This document shows positions 17,879 to 26,472 of a DNA stretch of 64,000 nt, piece after piece (the stretch's first letter is position 1; each line of letters begins with the position of its first letter). The notes below the pieces were generated by a model. It did no database searches, was not told where the DNA came from, and saw only the letters and a program-made list of their open reading frames with translations. Made by a program: the position numbers and the translations under genes. Origin of the DNA: Marinobacter litoralis (GTDB lineage Bacteria > Pseudomonadota > Gammaproteobacteria > Pseudomonadales > Oleiphilaceae); the NCBI RefSeq assembly GCF_016427555.1, contig NZ_JAELVS010000004.1, positions 124,001 to 188,000 of the forward strand. The letters run 5' to 3'.

Positions 17879-18952
17879 TTACCGGCGGACCCGGGGCACC
17901 CTCGCCGTCACCCCGGTCAGCAGTTCGTATCCGATGGTATTAGCACACGCAGCCACCTCATCCACGCTGACGGTCTTCCCCCACAACTCCACCATGTCGC
18001 CTTCCTGAGCCTCTGGAACACCCGTTAAATCAACGGCCAACATATCCATTGAAACCCGGCCTAGCAGGCCTATACGCTGCCCTCGAACGGCTGCGGGCGT
18101 GCCGGTACCGGCGTGGCGGGGATACCCATCGCCATACCCGATCGCGACCATTCCCATGCGAGTTTCGGATTCGGCCACCCAGGTTGAACCGTACCCGATG
18201 GACTCTCCGGGCTGTACAATCCGTGTCGTGATTAAGGGCGCCTCAAGTGTCATCACCGGCTTGAGCCCCAAGTCCGCGCCAGTTCTGCCGATCATGGGAG
18301 AGGCACCGTAAAGCATAATGCCGGGTCTGCTCCAGTCATACAGCGGCTGATCAGGCAGGAAGTGTGCAGCGGAGTTGCCTACGCTTCGCATCAAGGAAGG
18401 CCAGGCCTTTGTGGCTTGCTCGAAACTCCGGGTCTGCTCTTGAGTCATGGGGCTCGAGGTGTCGTCTGCGCAGGCAAAATGAGTAACGAAACCCTGAAGC
18501 TCATGGTGCAGCCCGGACTGCTCAAGCTTCGCCATAACCGCAGGCAACTCGGCCGGCCTGAAACCTAACCTGTTCATGCCCGTATTCACTTTCAGCCAAT
18601 ACGCCGGAGCGCGGTCAGCGGCCAGCCATTCCAGTTGCAGATTGTTGTGCAGCACCGGTTCGAAGCCCTGCTGCGAACACAGCACCATATCCTCGCAACT
18701 GTGAACGCCTTGTAGCATCACCACCGACTGGTTCAAACCCGCCGACCGTATTTCAAGCGCTTCTTCCAGACAAGCCACTGCAAATTTTCGGGCATCGGTG
18801 GCCAACGCCTTGGCAACAGTTTGTATGCCATGGCCGTAACCATCGGCCTTGACCACAGCCATCGCCTGGGCCGAGCCTGCTTTGGCCCGGGCCACTTGAT
18901 AGTTGTACTTCAAAGCATCCAGATCAATTCTGGCAACAGTTGCGCGAGGCAT
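17879..18952 (-). CDS. alr: Alanine racemase
   Basis: PLP enzyme making D-alanine for peptidoglycan. 357 residues. PLP lysine K35 in AVVKADGYGHG; the second catalytic base Y254 in SIGYGSTW; both at family positions. The N-terminal ARIDLDALKYNY and WSRPGIMLYGASP are conserved blocks. The ATG shares its A with the dnaB stop (TAATG), so the pair is translationally coupled, as in many Pseudomonas relatives. Confidence 0.97.
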   Translation of the reverse strand: MPRATVARIDLDALKYNYQVARAKAGSAQAMAVVKADGYGHGIQTVAKALATDARKFAVACLEEALEIRSAGLNQSVVMLQGVHSCEDMVLCSQQGFEPVLHNNLQLEWLAADRAPAYWLKVNTGMNRLGFRPAELPAVMAKLEQSGLHHELQGFVTHFACADDTSSPMTQEQTRSFEQATKAWPSLMRSVGNSAAHFLPDQPLYDWSRPGIMLYGASPMIGRTGADLGLKPVMTLEAPLITTRIVQPGESIGYGSTWVAESETRMGMVAIGYGDGYPRHAGTGTPAAVRGQRIGLLGRVSMDMLAVDLTGVPEAQEGDMVELWGKTVSVDEVAACANTIGYELLTGVTARVPRVRR

Positions 18953-20358
18953 TAATAGTCACCACCGTAATCACCGTAATCCCCGTGCGCCAAGTCTTCG
19001 AACTTGGTGTACTTACCAATAAAGGCCAGGCGGATGGTGCCGATCGGCCCGTTCCGCTGCTTACCGATAATAATTTCGGCGATGCCTTTGTCCTGAGTGT
19101 CTTCGTTATAAACCTCATCCCGATACACGAACATGATCACGTCGGCGTCCTGCTCGATCGCACCGGATTCCCGGAGGTCGGAGTTTACAGGGCGTTTGTT
19201 GGGACGCTGCTCAAGACTACGGTTCAGCTGGGACAGCGCCACCACCGGGCAACTCAGTTCCTTGGCGATACCTTTCAACGATCGCGAAATCTCGGAGATT
19301 TCTGCCGTTCGCCCTTCGGTGTTACCGGGCACCCGCATCAACTGCAGGTAATCCACCATGATCAGACCGATTTTTCCGCCATTTTCCCGAGCAACCCGAC
19401 GTGCTCGTGACCGCATTTCTGTGGGGCTCAGCCCAGGCGTGTCATCGATATACAGCGGCTTGTCTTTCAGCAAGCTGACCGCCGATGTCAGGCGCGGCCA
19501 GTCATCCTCCTCAAGCTTACCGCCACGCACTTTCGTCTGGTCAATACGGCCGAGTGACGACAACATACGCATGGCGAGCGCGTCCGCGGGCATCTCCATA
19601 CTGAACACCAGGATCGGGGTGCCGGTACTGATCAACGCGTTTTCCACGATGTTCATGGCAAAGGTGGTTTTACCCATCGACGGACGACCAGCCACGATAA
19701 TCAAATCGGCCGGCTGCATACCGGAGGTCTGGTCATCCAGATCACGAAAACCGGTGGTCAATCCGGTGGTCTGCTCACCCGACTCGAACAGTTCCTCGAT
19801 GCGGCTAAGGGTGGTGGCCAGTATCGGATTGATGGCTTTAGGGCCAGAACCTTCTTTGGTGCGCGCCTCAGCAATCTGAAAGACGCTGCGCTCGGCCTCG
19901 TCGAGTATTTCGCTACTTTTTCGACCCAACGGATTAAACGCCGAATCGGAAATCTTTCCAGACACTTCAACCAGCTGACGCAAGACGGACCGCTCGCGCA
20001 CGATGTCAGCATAGGCCGCAATATTCGCAGCACCCGGAGTTTTCTCGGCCAACTCTGCCAGGTATGAAAGACCACCTGCGTCTTCAATATCCCCGGCCCG
20101 TTCGAGGTATTCAGCCAAGGTGACCACATCCAGCGGCTCACTTTCGCTGGCCAGCCGCTCCACGGCACCGAAAATCAGGCGGTGATCCTGACGGTAGAAA
20201 TCGGCCGCCGAGATCATTTCTGAGATTTCGTCGAACCGTCGATTATCCAGCATCAGGCCACCCAATACGGCCTGTTCGGCTTCCACCGAATGGGGCGGAA
20301 CTTTAATACGACTGGTTTCTGAATCAATAGATGCAGGTTTGGGAGAAGGAGTTGCCAT
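18952..20358 (-). CDS. dnaB: Replicative DNA helicase DnaB
   Basis: Hexameric 5'-3' helicase of the replication fork. 468 residues from the ATG at 20358 (MATPSPKPASIDSETSR). The N-terminal domain begins at PPHSVEAEQAVLGGLMLD; the RecA-like domain has Walker A GRPSMGKTT and Walker B IGLIMVDYLQLM, and SRSLKGIAKELSCPVVALSQLNR. The upstream in-frame start at 20415 would add a hydrophobic stretch not found in DnaB. No intein is present. The ribosome-binding site is weak. Confidence 0.96.
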   Translation of the reverse strand: MATPSPKPASIDSETSRIKVPPHSVEAEQAVLGGLMLDNRRFDEISEMISAADFYRQDHRLIFGAVERLASESEPLDVVTLAEYLERAGDIEDAGGLSYLAELAEKTPGAANIAAYADIVRERSVLRQLVEVSGKISDSAFNPLGRKSSEILDEAERSVFQIAEARTKEGSGPKAINPILATTLSRIEELFESGEQTTGLTTGFRDLDDQTSGMQPADLIIVAGRPSMGKTTFAMNIVENALISTGTPILVFSMEMPADALAMRMLSSLGRIDQTKVRGGKLEEDDWPRLTSAVSLLKDKPLYIDDTPGLSPTEMRSRARRVARENGGKIGLIMVDYLQLMRVPGNTEGRTAEISEISRSLKGIAKELSCPVVALSQLNRSLEQRPNKRPVNSDLRESGAIEQDADVIMFVYRDEVYNEDTQDKGIAEIIIGKQRNGPIGTIRLAFIGKYTKFEDLAHGDYGDYGGDY

Positions 20359-20410
20359 AGACACCAGACACGTAAGGAATGAAAACAGACCTACAAGAAT
20401 ACCAGAAACA

Positions 20411-20445
20411 AACAAGCCCGAAACCGTTTCCGGTTCGGGCTTGTT
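20411..20445 (-). terminator. Terminator after rplI
   Basis: Long hairpin: AACAAGCCCGAAACCG with CGGTTCGGGCTTGTT (one bulge), loop TTTC. On the minus strand it is followed by a T-rich tract. It closes the rpsF-rpsR-rplI operon just before dnaB. Confidence 0.75.
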
Positions 20446-20506
20446 GTAGACCGCTGAGAACGAGCGCTTCAGCGGTCGCTGAACTTACCAGCTGTGGTGA
20501 AACCGA

Positions 20507-20953
20507 TTACTCGGCAACAACCGCCAGCTTGATGGTAACTTCAACGTCTGAGTGCAGCTGCAGCTCGATGTCGTACTCGCCAGTTGTCCGCAGAGGACCT
20601 TCTGGCAGACGAACTTCGCTCTTCTCAACTTCAGTGCCGCCAGCAGAAACAACTTCTGCGATGTCGCGAACACCGATAGAGCCGAACAGCTTACCTTCGT
20701 CACCAGCCTTGGAGGTGATGGTGAAGGATGCGCCTTCCAGAGCTTCTGCACGGGACTGGGCAGCAGACAGCTTTTCAGCAGCGGCTTTTTCCAGCTCAGC
20801 GCGACGCTCTTCAAACGCCTTTACGTTTGCTTCCGTGGCAGGCACAGCCTTGCCATACGGCAGCAGGAAATTACGACCGTAACCGGCCTTAACATTTACC
20901 TTGTCGCCCAAAGTGCCAAGGTTTGCAACTTTCTCGAGCAGAATAACTTCCAT
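20507..20953 (-). CDS. rplI: Ribosomal protein bL9
   Basis: 148 residues with the N-terminal 23S-binding domain ([32 protein letters not shown]), a long connecting helix rich in Ala, Glu and Lys, and the C-terminal domain ([12 protein letters not shown]). Ribosome-binding site GAGG. Last gene of the rpsF operon. Confidence 0.98.
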   Translation of the reverse strand: MEVILLEKVANLGTLGDKVNVKAGYGRNFLLPYGKAVPATEANVKAFEERRAELEKAAAEKLSAAQSRAEALEGASFTITSKAGDEGKLFGSIGVRDIAEVVSAGGTEVEKSEVRLPEGPLRTTGEYDIELQLHSDVEVTIKLAVVAE

Positions 20954-20973
20954 CTCGTTAACCTCTTCGTGCT

Positions 20974-21840
20974 TTATTCAGCCGGTCCGGTTGGCGCGAT
21001 GCGCTCCCGAATATCCAGCCAGCTATCCACAAAAGCCAGAACCAACAACAGCATCACTAGATTCAGACCCAACAGCCCCAACACAATGTAAAACGCGAGC
21101 AACGCCTGACCGCCCCACTGCTTACGACCAACCACACCGTGCACCAGAGCCAAACCTGCCACCAGAAGTGGCGTGCCTGCAGCCCAGGCCAACAGTACCG
21201 GATTCAGCCCCAATAAAGAGCCCGACATCATGGTTACAACGCATACCACCGCGATGGCCGGCGACAACCTGACCGCATGGAACTCGCGCCGGAAACCACC
21301 GGGGTTATCCAGCCCTGCCTGCCAGGATCTCGCCAACATGGCCATGGCAATCGCTATCGCGAGAGCCGAGCCCGCCATACTGGCGCTCATCGCGCTTCGG
21401 ATGATTCGCTCCAGGTCGCCGCCCAGAGCCTGAACCACTTCAGCGTTGTATTGGTCGTAAAACTCGACACCGATTCGAACAAGTTCGTTTAACAGTGCCG
21501 GATACATGACCGGCAACATAAGGCCTGTCAGTATCGTCAGAAAGGCGCCGGATAACAGCGCGTTTTCCCAGGACAGCGATGCCCGGAAGACCGATGCAAT
21601 CAGCATCGTTTGCAGCAGCACAATCAGCGCTGTCGGGTTCTGGCCGTATACGGCCCACCCCAATGCGGGCAAAACTGCCCAGAGGCCAATGGTGAGCCCC
21701 TGCCGAATTCCTTGTCGCATAATGACAAGGGCCGTAACTGCTGCGCCTATCCAGAACAACAAAGGAACAATAGTCGTTACTACTGCAACTCCGCCGGCCT
21801 GCATGGGACCGCGCATTACATACTGTGCCAGTGCACGCAT
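20974..21840 (-). CDS. Polytopic membrane protein of the rpsF operon (DUF2232-like)
   Basis: 288 residues with about eight hydrophobic segments (for example [22 protein letters not shown] and [15 protein letters not shown] near the end). No catalytic motif is apparent. A membrane gene of this kind between rpsR and rplI is common in Pseudomonas and relatives, and its function is not established. It is transcribed with the ribosomal proteins. Confidence 0.7.
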   Translation of the reverse strand: MRALAQYVMRGPMQAGGVAVVTTIVPLLFWIGAAVTALVIMRQGIRQGLTIGLWAVLPALGWAVYGQNPTALIVLLQTMLIASVFRASLSWENALLSGAFLTILTGLMLPVMYPALLNELVRIGVEFYDQYNAEVVQALGGDLERIIRSAMSASMAGSALAIAIAMAMLARSWQAGLDNPGGFRREFHAVRLSPAIAVVCVVTMMSGSLLGLNPVLLAWAAGTPLLVAGLALVHGVVGRKQWGGQALLAFYIVLGLLGLNLVMLLLVLAFVDSWLDIRERIAPTGPAE

Positions 21841-21865
21841 GGTCCCGGGTCCTGTCTATCTGTGC

Positions 21866-22096
21866 TTAGTGGTCGTGACTGTCCGTATACGGCAGCAGTG
21901 CCAGGTAGCGGGCACGCTTGATAGCGGTAGCCAGCTGACGCTGATAACGTGCTTTGGTGCCGGTGATACGGCTGGGCACGATTTTGCCGGTTTCAGTGAT
22001 GTAGCCTTTCAGGGTGTCCAGATCCTTGTAATCGATCTCTTTAACACCTTCTGCCGTGAAGCGGCAGAACTTACGACGTCTGAAAAAACGAGCCAT
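21866..22096 (-). CDS. rpsR: Ribosomal protein bS18
   Basis: 76 residues, [25 protein letters not shown] at the start (shown here over two blocks: [13 protein letters not shown] and [12 protein letters not shown]) and the [20 protein letters not shown] core that binds 16S rRNA next to bS6. It retains the N-terminal Cys of the zinc-free family. Follows rpsF by 24 bases. Confidence 0.98.
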   Translation of the reverse strand: MARFFRRRKFCRFTAEGVKEIDYKDLDTLKGYITETGKIVPSRITGTKARYQRQLATAIKRARYLALLPYTDSHDH

Positions 22097-22120
22097 AACT
22101 TAACTCCTAACTCCGGTGAA

Positions 22121-22537
22121 TTACTCTTCTTCGCCTTTGGACTCAGTGCTCTGGCTTTCGCCAGACTCAGCCGAACGGCGTGGACGATCATCTCCGCCGG
22201 AACGACGGTCCTCACGGGACTCAGCGGCTTTCATCGGAGACAGGTCAGTAACAGCCTCGTCGCGACGCAGGATCAGCTCACGGATGATCGCATCGTTGAA
22301 GCGGAAGTTATGAGTCAGCTCGTCCATCGCAGCCTGTGAACATTCAACGTTCATCAGCACGTAGTGAGCTTTGTGAATCTTGTTGATCGGGTATGCCAGG
22401 TGACGACGGCCCCAATCTTCCAGGCGATGTACCTGACCGCCATCTTCAGTGATGAGGCCGGTATAACGCTCGATCATTGCGGGCACTTGCTCGCTCTGAT
22501 CCGGATGTACCATAAATACGATTTCGTAGTGACGCAT
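22121..22537 (-). CDS. rpsF: Ribosomal protein bS6
   Basis: 138 residues: [19 protein letters not shown] start, [19 protein letters not shown]-binding block, and a long, charged C-terminal tail ([13 protein letters not shown] followed by Ser/Glu/Lys repeats ending in acidic residues). Such tails are modified by glutamate addition by RimK in E. coli; this is possible but not shown here. First gene of the operon. Confidence 0.97.
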   Translation of the reverse strand: MRHYEIVFMVHPDQSEQVPAMIERYTGLITEDGGQVHRLEDWGRRHLAYPINKIHKAHYVLMNVECSQAAMDELTHNFRFNDAIIRELILRRDEAVTDLSPMKAAESREDRRSGGDDRPRRSAESGESQSTESKGEEE

Positions 22538-22677
22538 GAGTTCTCCCTACGGGTTAAACAGCTTTCGACCCCGGATGGTCCTTTCGGAACCGCTCCAAAG
22601 CACGGAAAGCAAGGAGGTGACAGCTAAGCTGCCGGTTTCTTTTTGCTTTATAAACAGGGCTCTGTATAAAACCGCCT

Positions 22678-22743
22678 GATCAAAAGCGAGATTTTGATCC
22701 CCTGAATTCAGGCAATACAAAACCACCCCTTCTAAAAGGGGTG
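22678..22743. promoter_or_regulatory. Three stacked inverted repeats between rlmB and rpsF
   Basis: Reading on the minus strand after rlmB: (a) CACCCCTT/AAGGGGTG hairpin at 22743-22724 followed by GTTTTG, a probable terminator of rnr-rlmB; (b) the perfect 12-base palindrome CCTGAATTCAGG at 22712-22701; (c) an 8-bp inverted repeat GATCAAAA/TTTTGATC at 22699-22678. The rpsF leader continues to 22538 and may contain an S6:S18 autoregulatory structure, which I could not confirm. Confidence 0.55.
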
Positions 22744-22779
22744 ACGTATTCTATGCCTACAAGGGGTATCGTGCAAGGA

Positions 22780-23517
22780 TTAACCGGTTCGTTGACGCAA
22801 GGCTTCGTACAGACAAACCCCGGTTGCTACCGAAACGTTCAGACTATCAACGTGGCCGAGCATCGGGATATTGACCAACTGATCGCAGTGCTCGCGAGTC
22901 AGGCGGCGCATACCCTTACCTTCGGCCCCCATGACCAACGCCACAGGCCCTTTAAAGTCCGCCTGAAACAGGTTGGCGTCAGACTCACCCGCGGTGCCAA
23001 TGAGCCAAACACCCTGATCTTTCAACTCGCGCAGAAAGCGAGCTAAATTGGTCACCCGAACAAACGGCACGGTTTCAGCGGCGCCACAGGCAACCTTTCG
23101 AGCCACCGGTGTCAAACTTGCCGACTTGTCTTTCGGCACGATGACAGCCTGAACCCCAACGGCATCAGCGGTACGCATGCACGCACCCAAATTGTGGGGG
23201 TCGGTCACGCCATCCAGCACCAGCAGAAACGGCGGCTTGTTGCTCGACGCCAATTGCGCCAGCAAATCCGCTTCAGTCCACTCGCGACTCTCCGCGACTT
23301 CGGCCACCACACCTTGATGCACGCCAGAAACACGCTCGTCCAGCTCGCGGCGATGCACAACACTCCAGCGCACCCCCAAACCGTCCAGCGCCTCGGTTAC
23401 CGATTTCACGCGCTTGTCCTGCCGTCCGGTTTGAATCCACACGCGCAGCAAACGCTCCGGCTCCCGCTTCAGTACGGCATCCACGGCATGCCAGCCAAAT
23501 ACATATTCCTGAGACAC
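22780..23517 (-). CDS. rlmB: 23S rRNA 2'-O-ribose methyltransferase (G2251)
   Basis: SPOUT-class (TrmH) enzyme that methylates 23S rRNA G2251. 245 residues. N-terminal substrate-binding domain from YVFGWHAVDAVLKREPERLL; the knotted catalytic domain includes VLDGVTDPHNLGACMRTAD (motif 1, catalytic Arg), VMGAEGKGMRRLTREHC (motif 2) and SLNVSVATGVCLYEALRQR (motif 3). It follows rnr by 25 bases, the usual rnr-rlmB pair. Confidence 0.95.
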   Translation of the reverse strand: MSQEYVFGWHAVDAVLKREPERLLRVWIQTGRQDKRVKSVTEALDGLGVRWSVVHRRELDERVSGVHQGVVAEVAESREWTEADLLAQLASSNKPPFLLVLDGVTDPHNLGACMRTADAVGVQAVIVPKDKSASLTPVARKVACGAAETVPFVRVTNLARFLRELKDQGVWLIGTAGESDANLFQADFKGPVALVMGAEGKGMRRLTREHCDQLVNIPMLGHVDSLNVSVATGVCLYEALRQRTG

Positions 23518-23542
23518 TAGCGATCAATTCCTGTGTTACTGG

Positions 23543-25993
23543 TTACTTGCGGCTTTTACGTTTTTTACCGGCAGGGGCCGTCTTGCCTTTTGCGCCCTTC
23601 TTCGAGGCTTCGCGCGCCGCCTCTCTGGCCAGACGCTCTTTCGCACTGGCCGGCTTTCCGGATTTGCCGCGCTTTCCGCCTTTATCGGCCCGATCACCTT
23701 TACCCCGCGGTTCACGCTTGGCAACATCCAGCGCGTCCCGGTCCGCGGTACGTTTTTGCGGTTTGCTGGTCAGTTCCAGATCAATCTTGCGATCTTCCAG
23801 ACCAACCCGCACCACCTTCACCTTCACCTCATCGCCCAAGCGGAAACTAACGGCGGTACGCTCTCCAATCAACCGATGCTTGGCAGCATCGTGATGAAAG
23901 TAATCGCCGCTGAGCGTCGAGACATGCACGAGTCCTTCGATATAGATATCGGCCAGCTCTACAAAGAAGCCAAACGGCACCACCGCCGAAATCACCCCTT
24001 CGTATTCCTCGCCCACGTGGTCTTTCAGGAATTCACACTTGAGCCAGGCCATCACGTCTCGTGTGGCATCGTCTGCGCGGCGCTCCGTCATCGAGCAGTG
24101 CTCGCCCAGCTGCTCCACTTTGGCGTAATCGTAGGGGTAAGCCGCTAACTCGGCATCCAGCTCTTGTGGCGCCACCACATCCTTCTGTACTTCCGGGTTA
24201 TGAATGCAGGACTTGATAGCCCGATGCACCACCAAGTCCGGGTATCGACGGATAGGCGACGTAAAGTGCGCGTAGCTGGCAAAACCCAGACCGAAGTGGC
24301 CGCTTTCTTCAGGGCTATACACCGCCTGGCTCAACGAGCGCAGCATTACGGTCTGGATTACATGGGCATCAGAGCGGTCCGCAACTTCAGACAGCAACTG
24401 CTGATAATCCGCCGATGTTGGCCGATCACCACCACCTAACTGCAGCCCCAGCTCACTCAGGAACAGGCGCAATTTCGCCAACCGCTCCTCGGAAGGGCCA
24501 TCATGCACCCGATACAGCGCCGGCATTTTGTGCTTTTTCAGGAACCGCGCGGTAGCTACGTTCGCACACAACATGCACTCTTCGACAATCTTGTGAGCAT
24601 CGTTTCGATGCACCGGAACAATCTCTTCGATTTTGCGCTGCGCATCGAAAACGATCTTGGTTTCGGTGGTTTCGAAATCAATGGCGCCGCGCTCGGTCCG
24701 CGCTTTCCGCAGCAGCTTATAAAGCTCGTACAGATTGTGGAGATGAGGCAACAAGTCGGCATAGTGCGCACTGAGCTGATACCCCTGCTCAGTATCCGGG
24801 TGCTCGAGCATGGTACTGACCTTGTTATAAGTCAGTCGTGCATGGCTGCGCATAACCGCTTGATAGAAGGTGTAGCCACTGATGTTACCAGCCGCACTGA
24901 TGGTCATATCGGCCACCATACACAGGCGATCGACACCCGGATTCAGCGAACACAGGCCGTTCGACAGCTTCTCCGGCAACATCGGCACCACGTGATCCGG
25001 AAAATACACCGAGTTACCACGCTCAAACGCTTCTTCATCGAGCGGGGATCCGGCACGCACATAGTGCGACACATCGGCAATCGCTACAACCAAACGATAT
25101 CCACCCCGTGGACGCGGCTCACAGTAGATCGCATCATCGAAATCGCGCGCTGATTCATCATCGATGGTGACCAGCCGCATGTTTCGAATATCAACGCGAT
25201 TGGCTTTGTCTTTCTCTTCCACTTCCGCAGGGATCGCTGCGGTTTGCTCGCCCACAGCTTCCGACCAACTGTGCGGAATCTCATAAGAGCGGATGGCGAC
25301 ATCGATTTCCATGCCCGGCGCCATGTGCTCGCCCAGCACTTCAACGACCCGCCCGGTGGGCTGGGTTCGAATGGTTGGCTGACGCAAGATTTCAACGACC
25401 ACATACTGGCCGTGCACGGCAGCGCCAACATTTTCGTCCGGCACTAAAATTTCGTGATTAATGCGCGCATTTTCAGGAACAACGAACGCAATGCCGCTCT
25501 CTCTAAAGAAACGCCCCACGGTCTGTTCCGTCCGGTGTTCCAACACCTCAACGATCACACCTTCACGGCGACCACGATCATCAACACGATCCACTCGTGC
25601 TGCCACTCGATCACCATGGAAAACCTGGCGCATCTGGCGGGCGGTCAAAAACAGATCGGAACTGCCATCATCGGGAATCAAAAAACCAAACCCGTCGCGG
25701 TGCCCAGAGATCTTGCCGGTAACCAATGCCGCCTCTTCGATAGGCAAAAACGCATTCCGGCGATTACAGATCAACTGACCGTCACGACACATGGCAATCA
25801 AGCGCCGGCGCAGCGCCTCTATGCCTTCTTCCGTCGCCTGCCCCAACTCCTGACACAGGGTCTCGTGGGTGGCTGGGGCGCCACGCTCCTTCAGGTGATT
25901 GAGGATAAACTCCCGGCTTTGGATGGGGTTCTCGTATTTCTGGGCCTCACGATCCGCGTGAGGATCCCGTGTATTTTTTTTCTTGGAAACCAT
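23543..25993 (-). CDS. rnr: Ribonuclease R
   Basis: Processive 3'-5' exoribonuclease that degrades structured RNA. 816 residues: N-terminal helix-turn-helix, cold-shock domains (GFGFLIPDDGSSDLFLTARQM), RNB catalytic core with the metal-binding aspartates in IDDESARDFDDAIY, the S1 domain near the C-terminus (GVISAVVPFGFFVELADIY), and a very Lys/Arg/Gly-rich tail. The tail is known in E. coli to control RNase R stability. Transcribed before rlmB. Confidence 0.97.
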   Translation of the reverse strand: MVSKKKNTRDPHADREAQKYENPIQSREFILNHLKERGAPATHETLCQELGQATEEGIEALRRRLIAMCRDGQLICNRRNAFLPIEEAALVTGKISGHRDGFGFLIPDDGSSDLFLTARQMRQVFHGDRVAARVDRVDDRGRREGVIVEVLEHRTEQTVGRFFRESGIAFVVPENARINHEILVPDENVGAAVHGQYVVVEILRQPTIRTQPTGRVVEVLGEHMAPGMEIDVAIRSYEIPHSWSEAVGEQTAAIPAEVEEKDKANRVDIRNMRLVTIDDESARDFDDAIYCEPRPRGGYRLVVAIADVSHYVRAGSPLDEEAFERGNSVYFPDHVVPMLPEKLSNGLCSLNPGVDRLCMVADMTISAAGNISGYTFYQAVMRSHARLTYNKVSTMLEHPDTEQGYQLSAHYADLLPHLHNLYELYKLLRKARTERGAIDFETTETKIVFDAQRKIEEIVPVHRNDAHKIVEECMLCANVATARFLKKHKMPALYRVHDGPSEERLAKLRLFLSELGLQLGGGDRPTSADYQQLLSEVADRSDAHVIQTVMLRSLSQAVYSPEESGHFGLGFASYAHFTSPIRRYPDLVVHRAIKSCIHNPEVQKDVVAPQELDAELAAYPYDYAKVEQLGEHCSMTERRADDATRDVMAWLKCEFLKDHVGEEYEGVISAVVPFGFFVELADIYIEGLVHVSTLSGDYFHHDAAKHRLIGERTAVSFRLGDEVKVKVVRVGLEDRKIDLELTSKPQKRTADRDALDVAKREPRGKGDRADKGGKRGKSGKPASAKERLAREAAREASKKGAKGKTAPAGKKRKSRK

Positions 25994-26133
25994 TCGGGTC
26001 CTTGTTATTCAGGCCGCAATCACTGCGGCAAAATTCATTAACTCACACAGTATAACGTTGGCATCTTAAACCTGCATGACAAGGGGGGCATTAATAGGCA
26101 CAAATACCGTGAAAACTTTTTTCACTAAAACGT

Positions 26134-26193
26134 TTGACAGACCATAAAGGAATTATTAAAGTACGCGCCATCGGTTGAGGGGCACCCTTCAAC
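26134..26193 (+). promoter_or_regulatory. Promoter and leader hairpin of tRNA-Leu
   Basis: TTGACA at 26134-26139, 17-base spacer, TAAAGT at 26157-26162, then discriminator ACGCGCC. A hairpin follows in the expected leader (GTTGAGGG 26174-26181 with CCTTCAAC 26186-26193). The same promoter layout is found before tRNA-Met and inside ispE. The tRNA starts about 78 bases after the likely start site. Confidence 0.65.
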
Positions 26194-26246
26194 TCTGGCA
26201 GGAACGCCCACTCTTAAAGAGCTCAAGGCGTTACTGCAAATCACCT

Positions 26247-26333
26247 GCCGAGGTGGTGAAATTGGTAGACACGCTAGCTTCAGGTGCTAGTGGGGGCAAC
26301 CCCGTGGAGGTTCAAGTCCTCTCCTCGGCACCA
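26247..26333 (+). tRNA. tRNA-Leu (anticodon CAG)
   Basis: 87-base class II tRNA with long variable arm and encoded CCA (26331-26333). Acceptor GCCGAGG pairs with CCTCGGC. The anticodon stem CTAGC/GCTAG encloses TTCAGGT with CAG at 26281-26283. T-arm GGTTCAAGTCC. It stands alone, divergent from rnr. Confidence 0.97.
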
Positions 26334-26472
26334 TTTCCTCCCCCAGGAAATGGCCTACAGAAAAAACTCTTCGTCGATTACCAAACAAGCCAATACGCTT
26401 GACCGTCTTCGTGTCTGCAAAAAAGCGGCAGCCCTGTGGACATACCGCTTGTTGTACTACCCGAACCTCAAG

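Noticed and set aside
22538..22677. A confirmed S6:S18 leader riboregulator
   Set aside because: The rpsF leader is a likely place for it, but I could not match the conserved fold by eye, so it is only mentioned as possible.
26334..26472. Integrase or attachment site next to tRNA-Leu
   Set aside because: No integrase-like frame and no repeat of the tRNA 3' end was found nearby.
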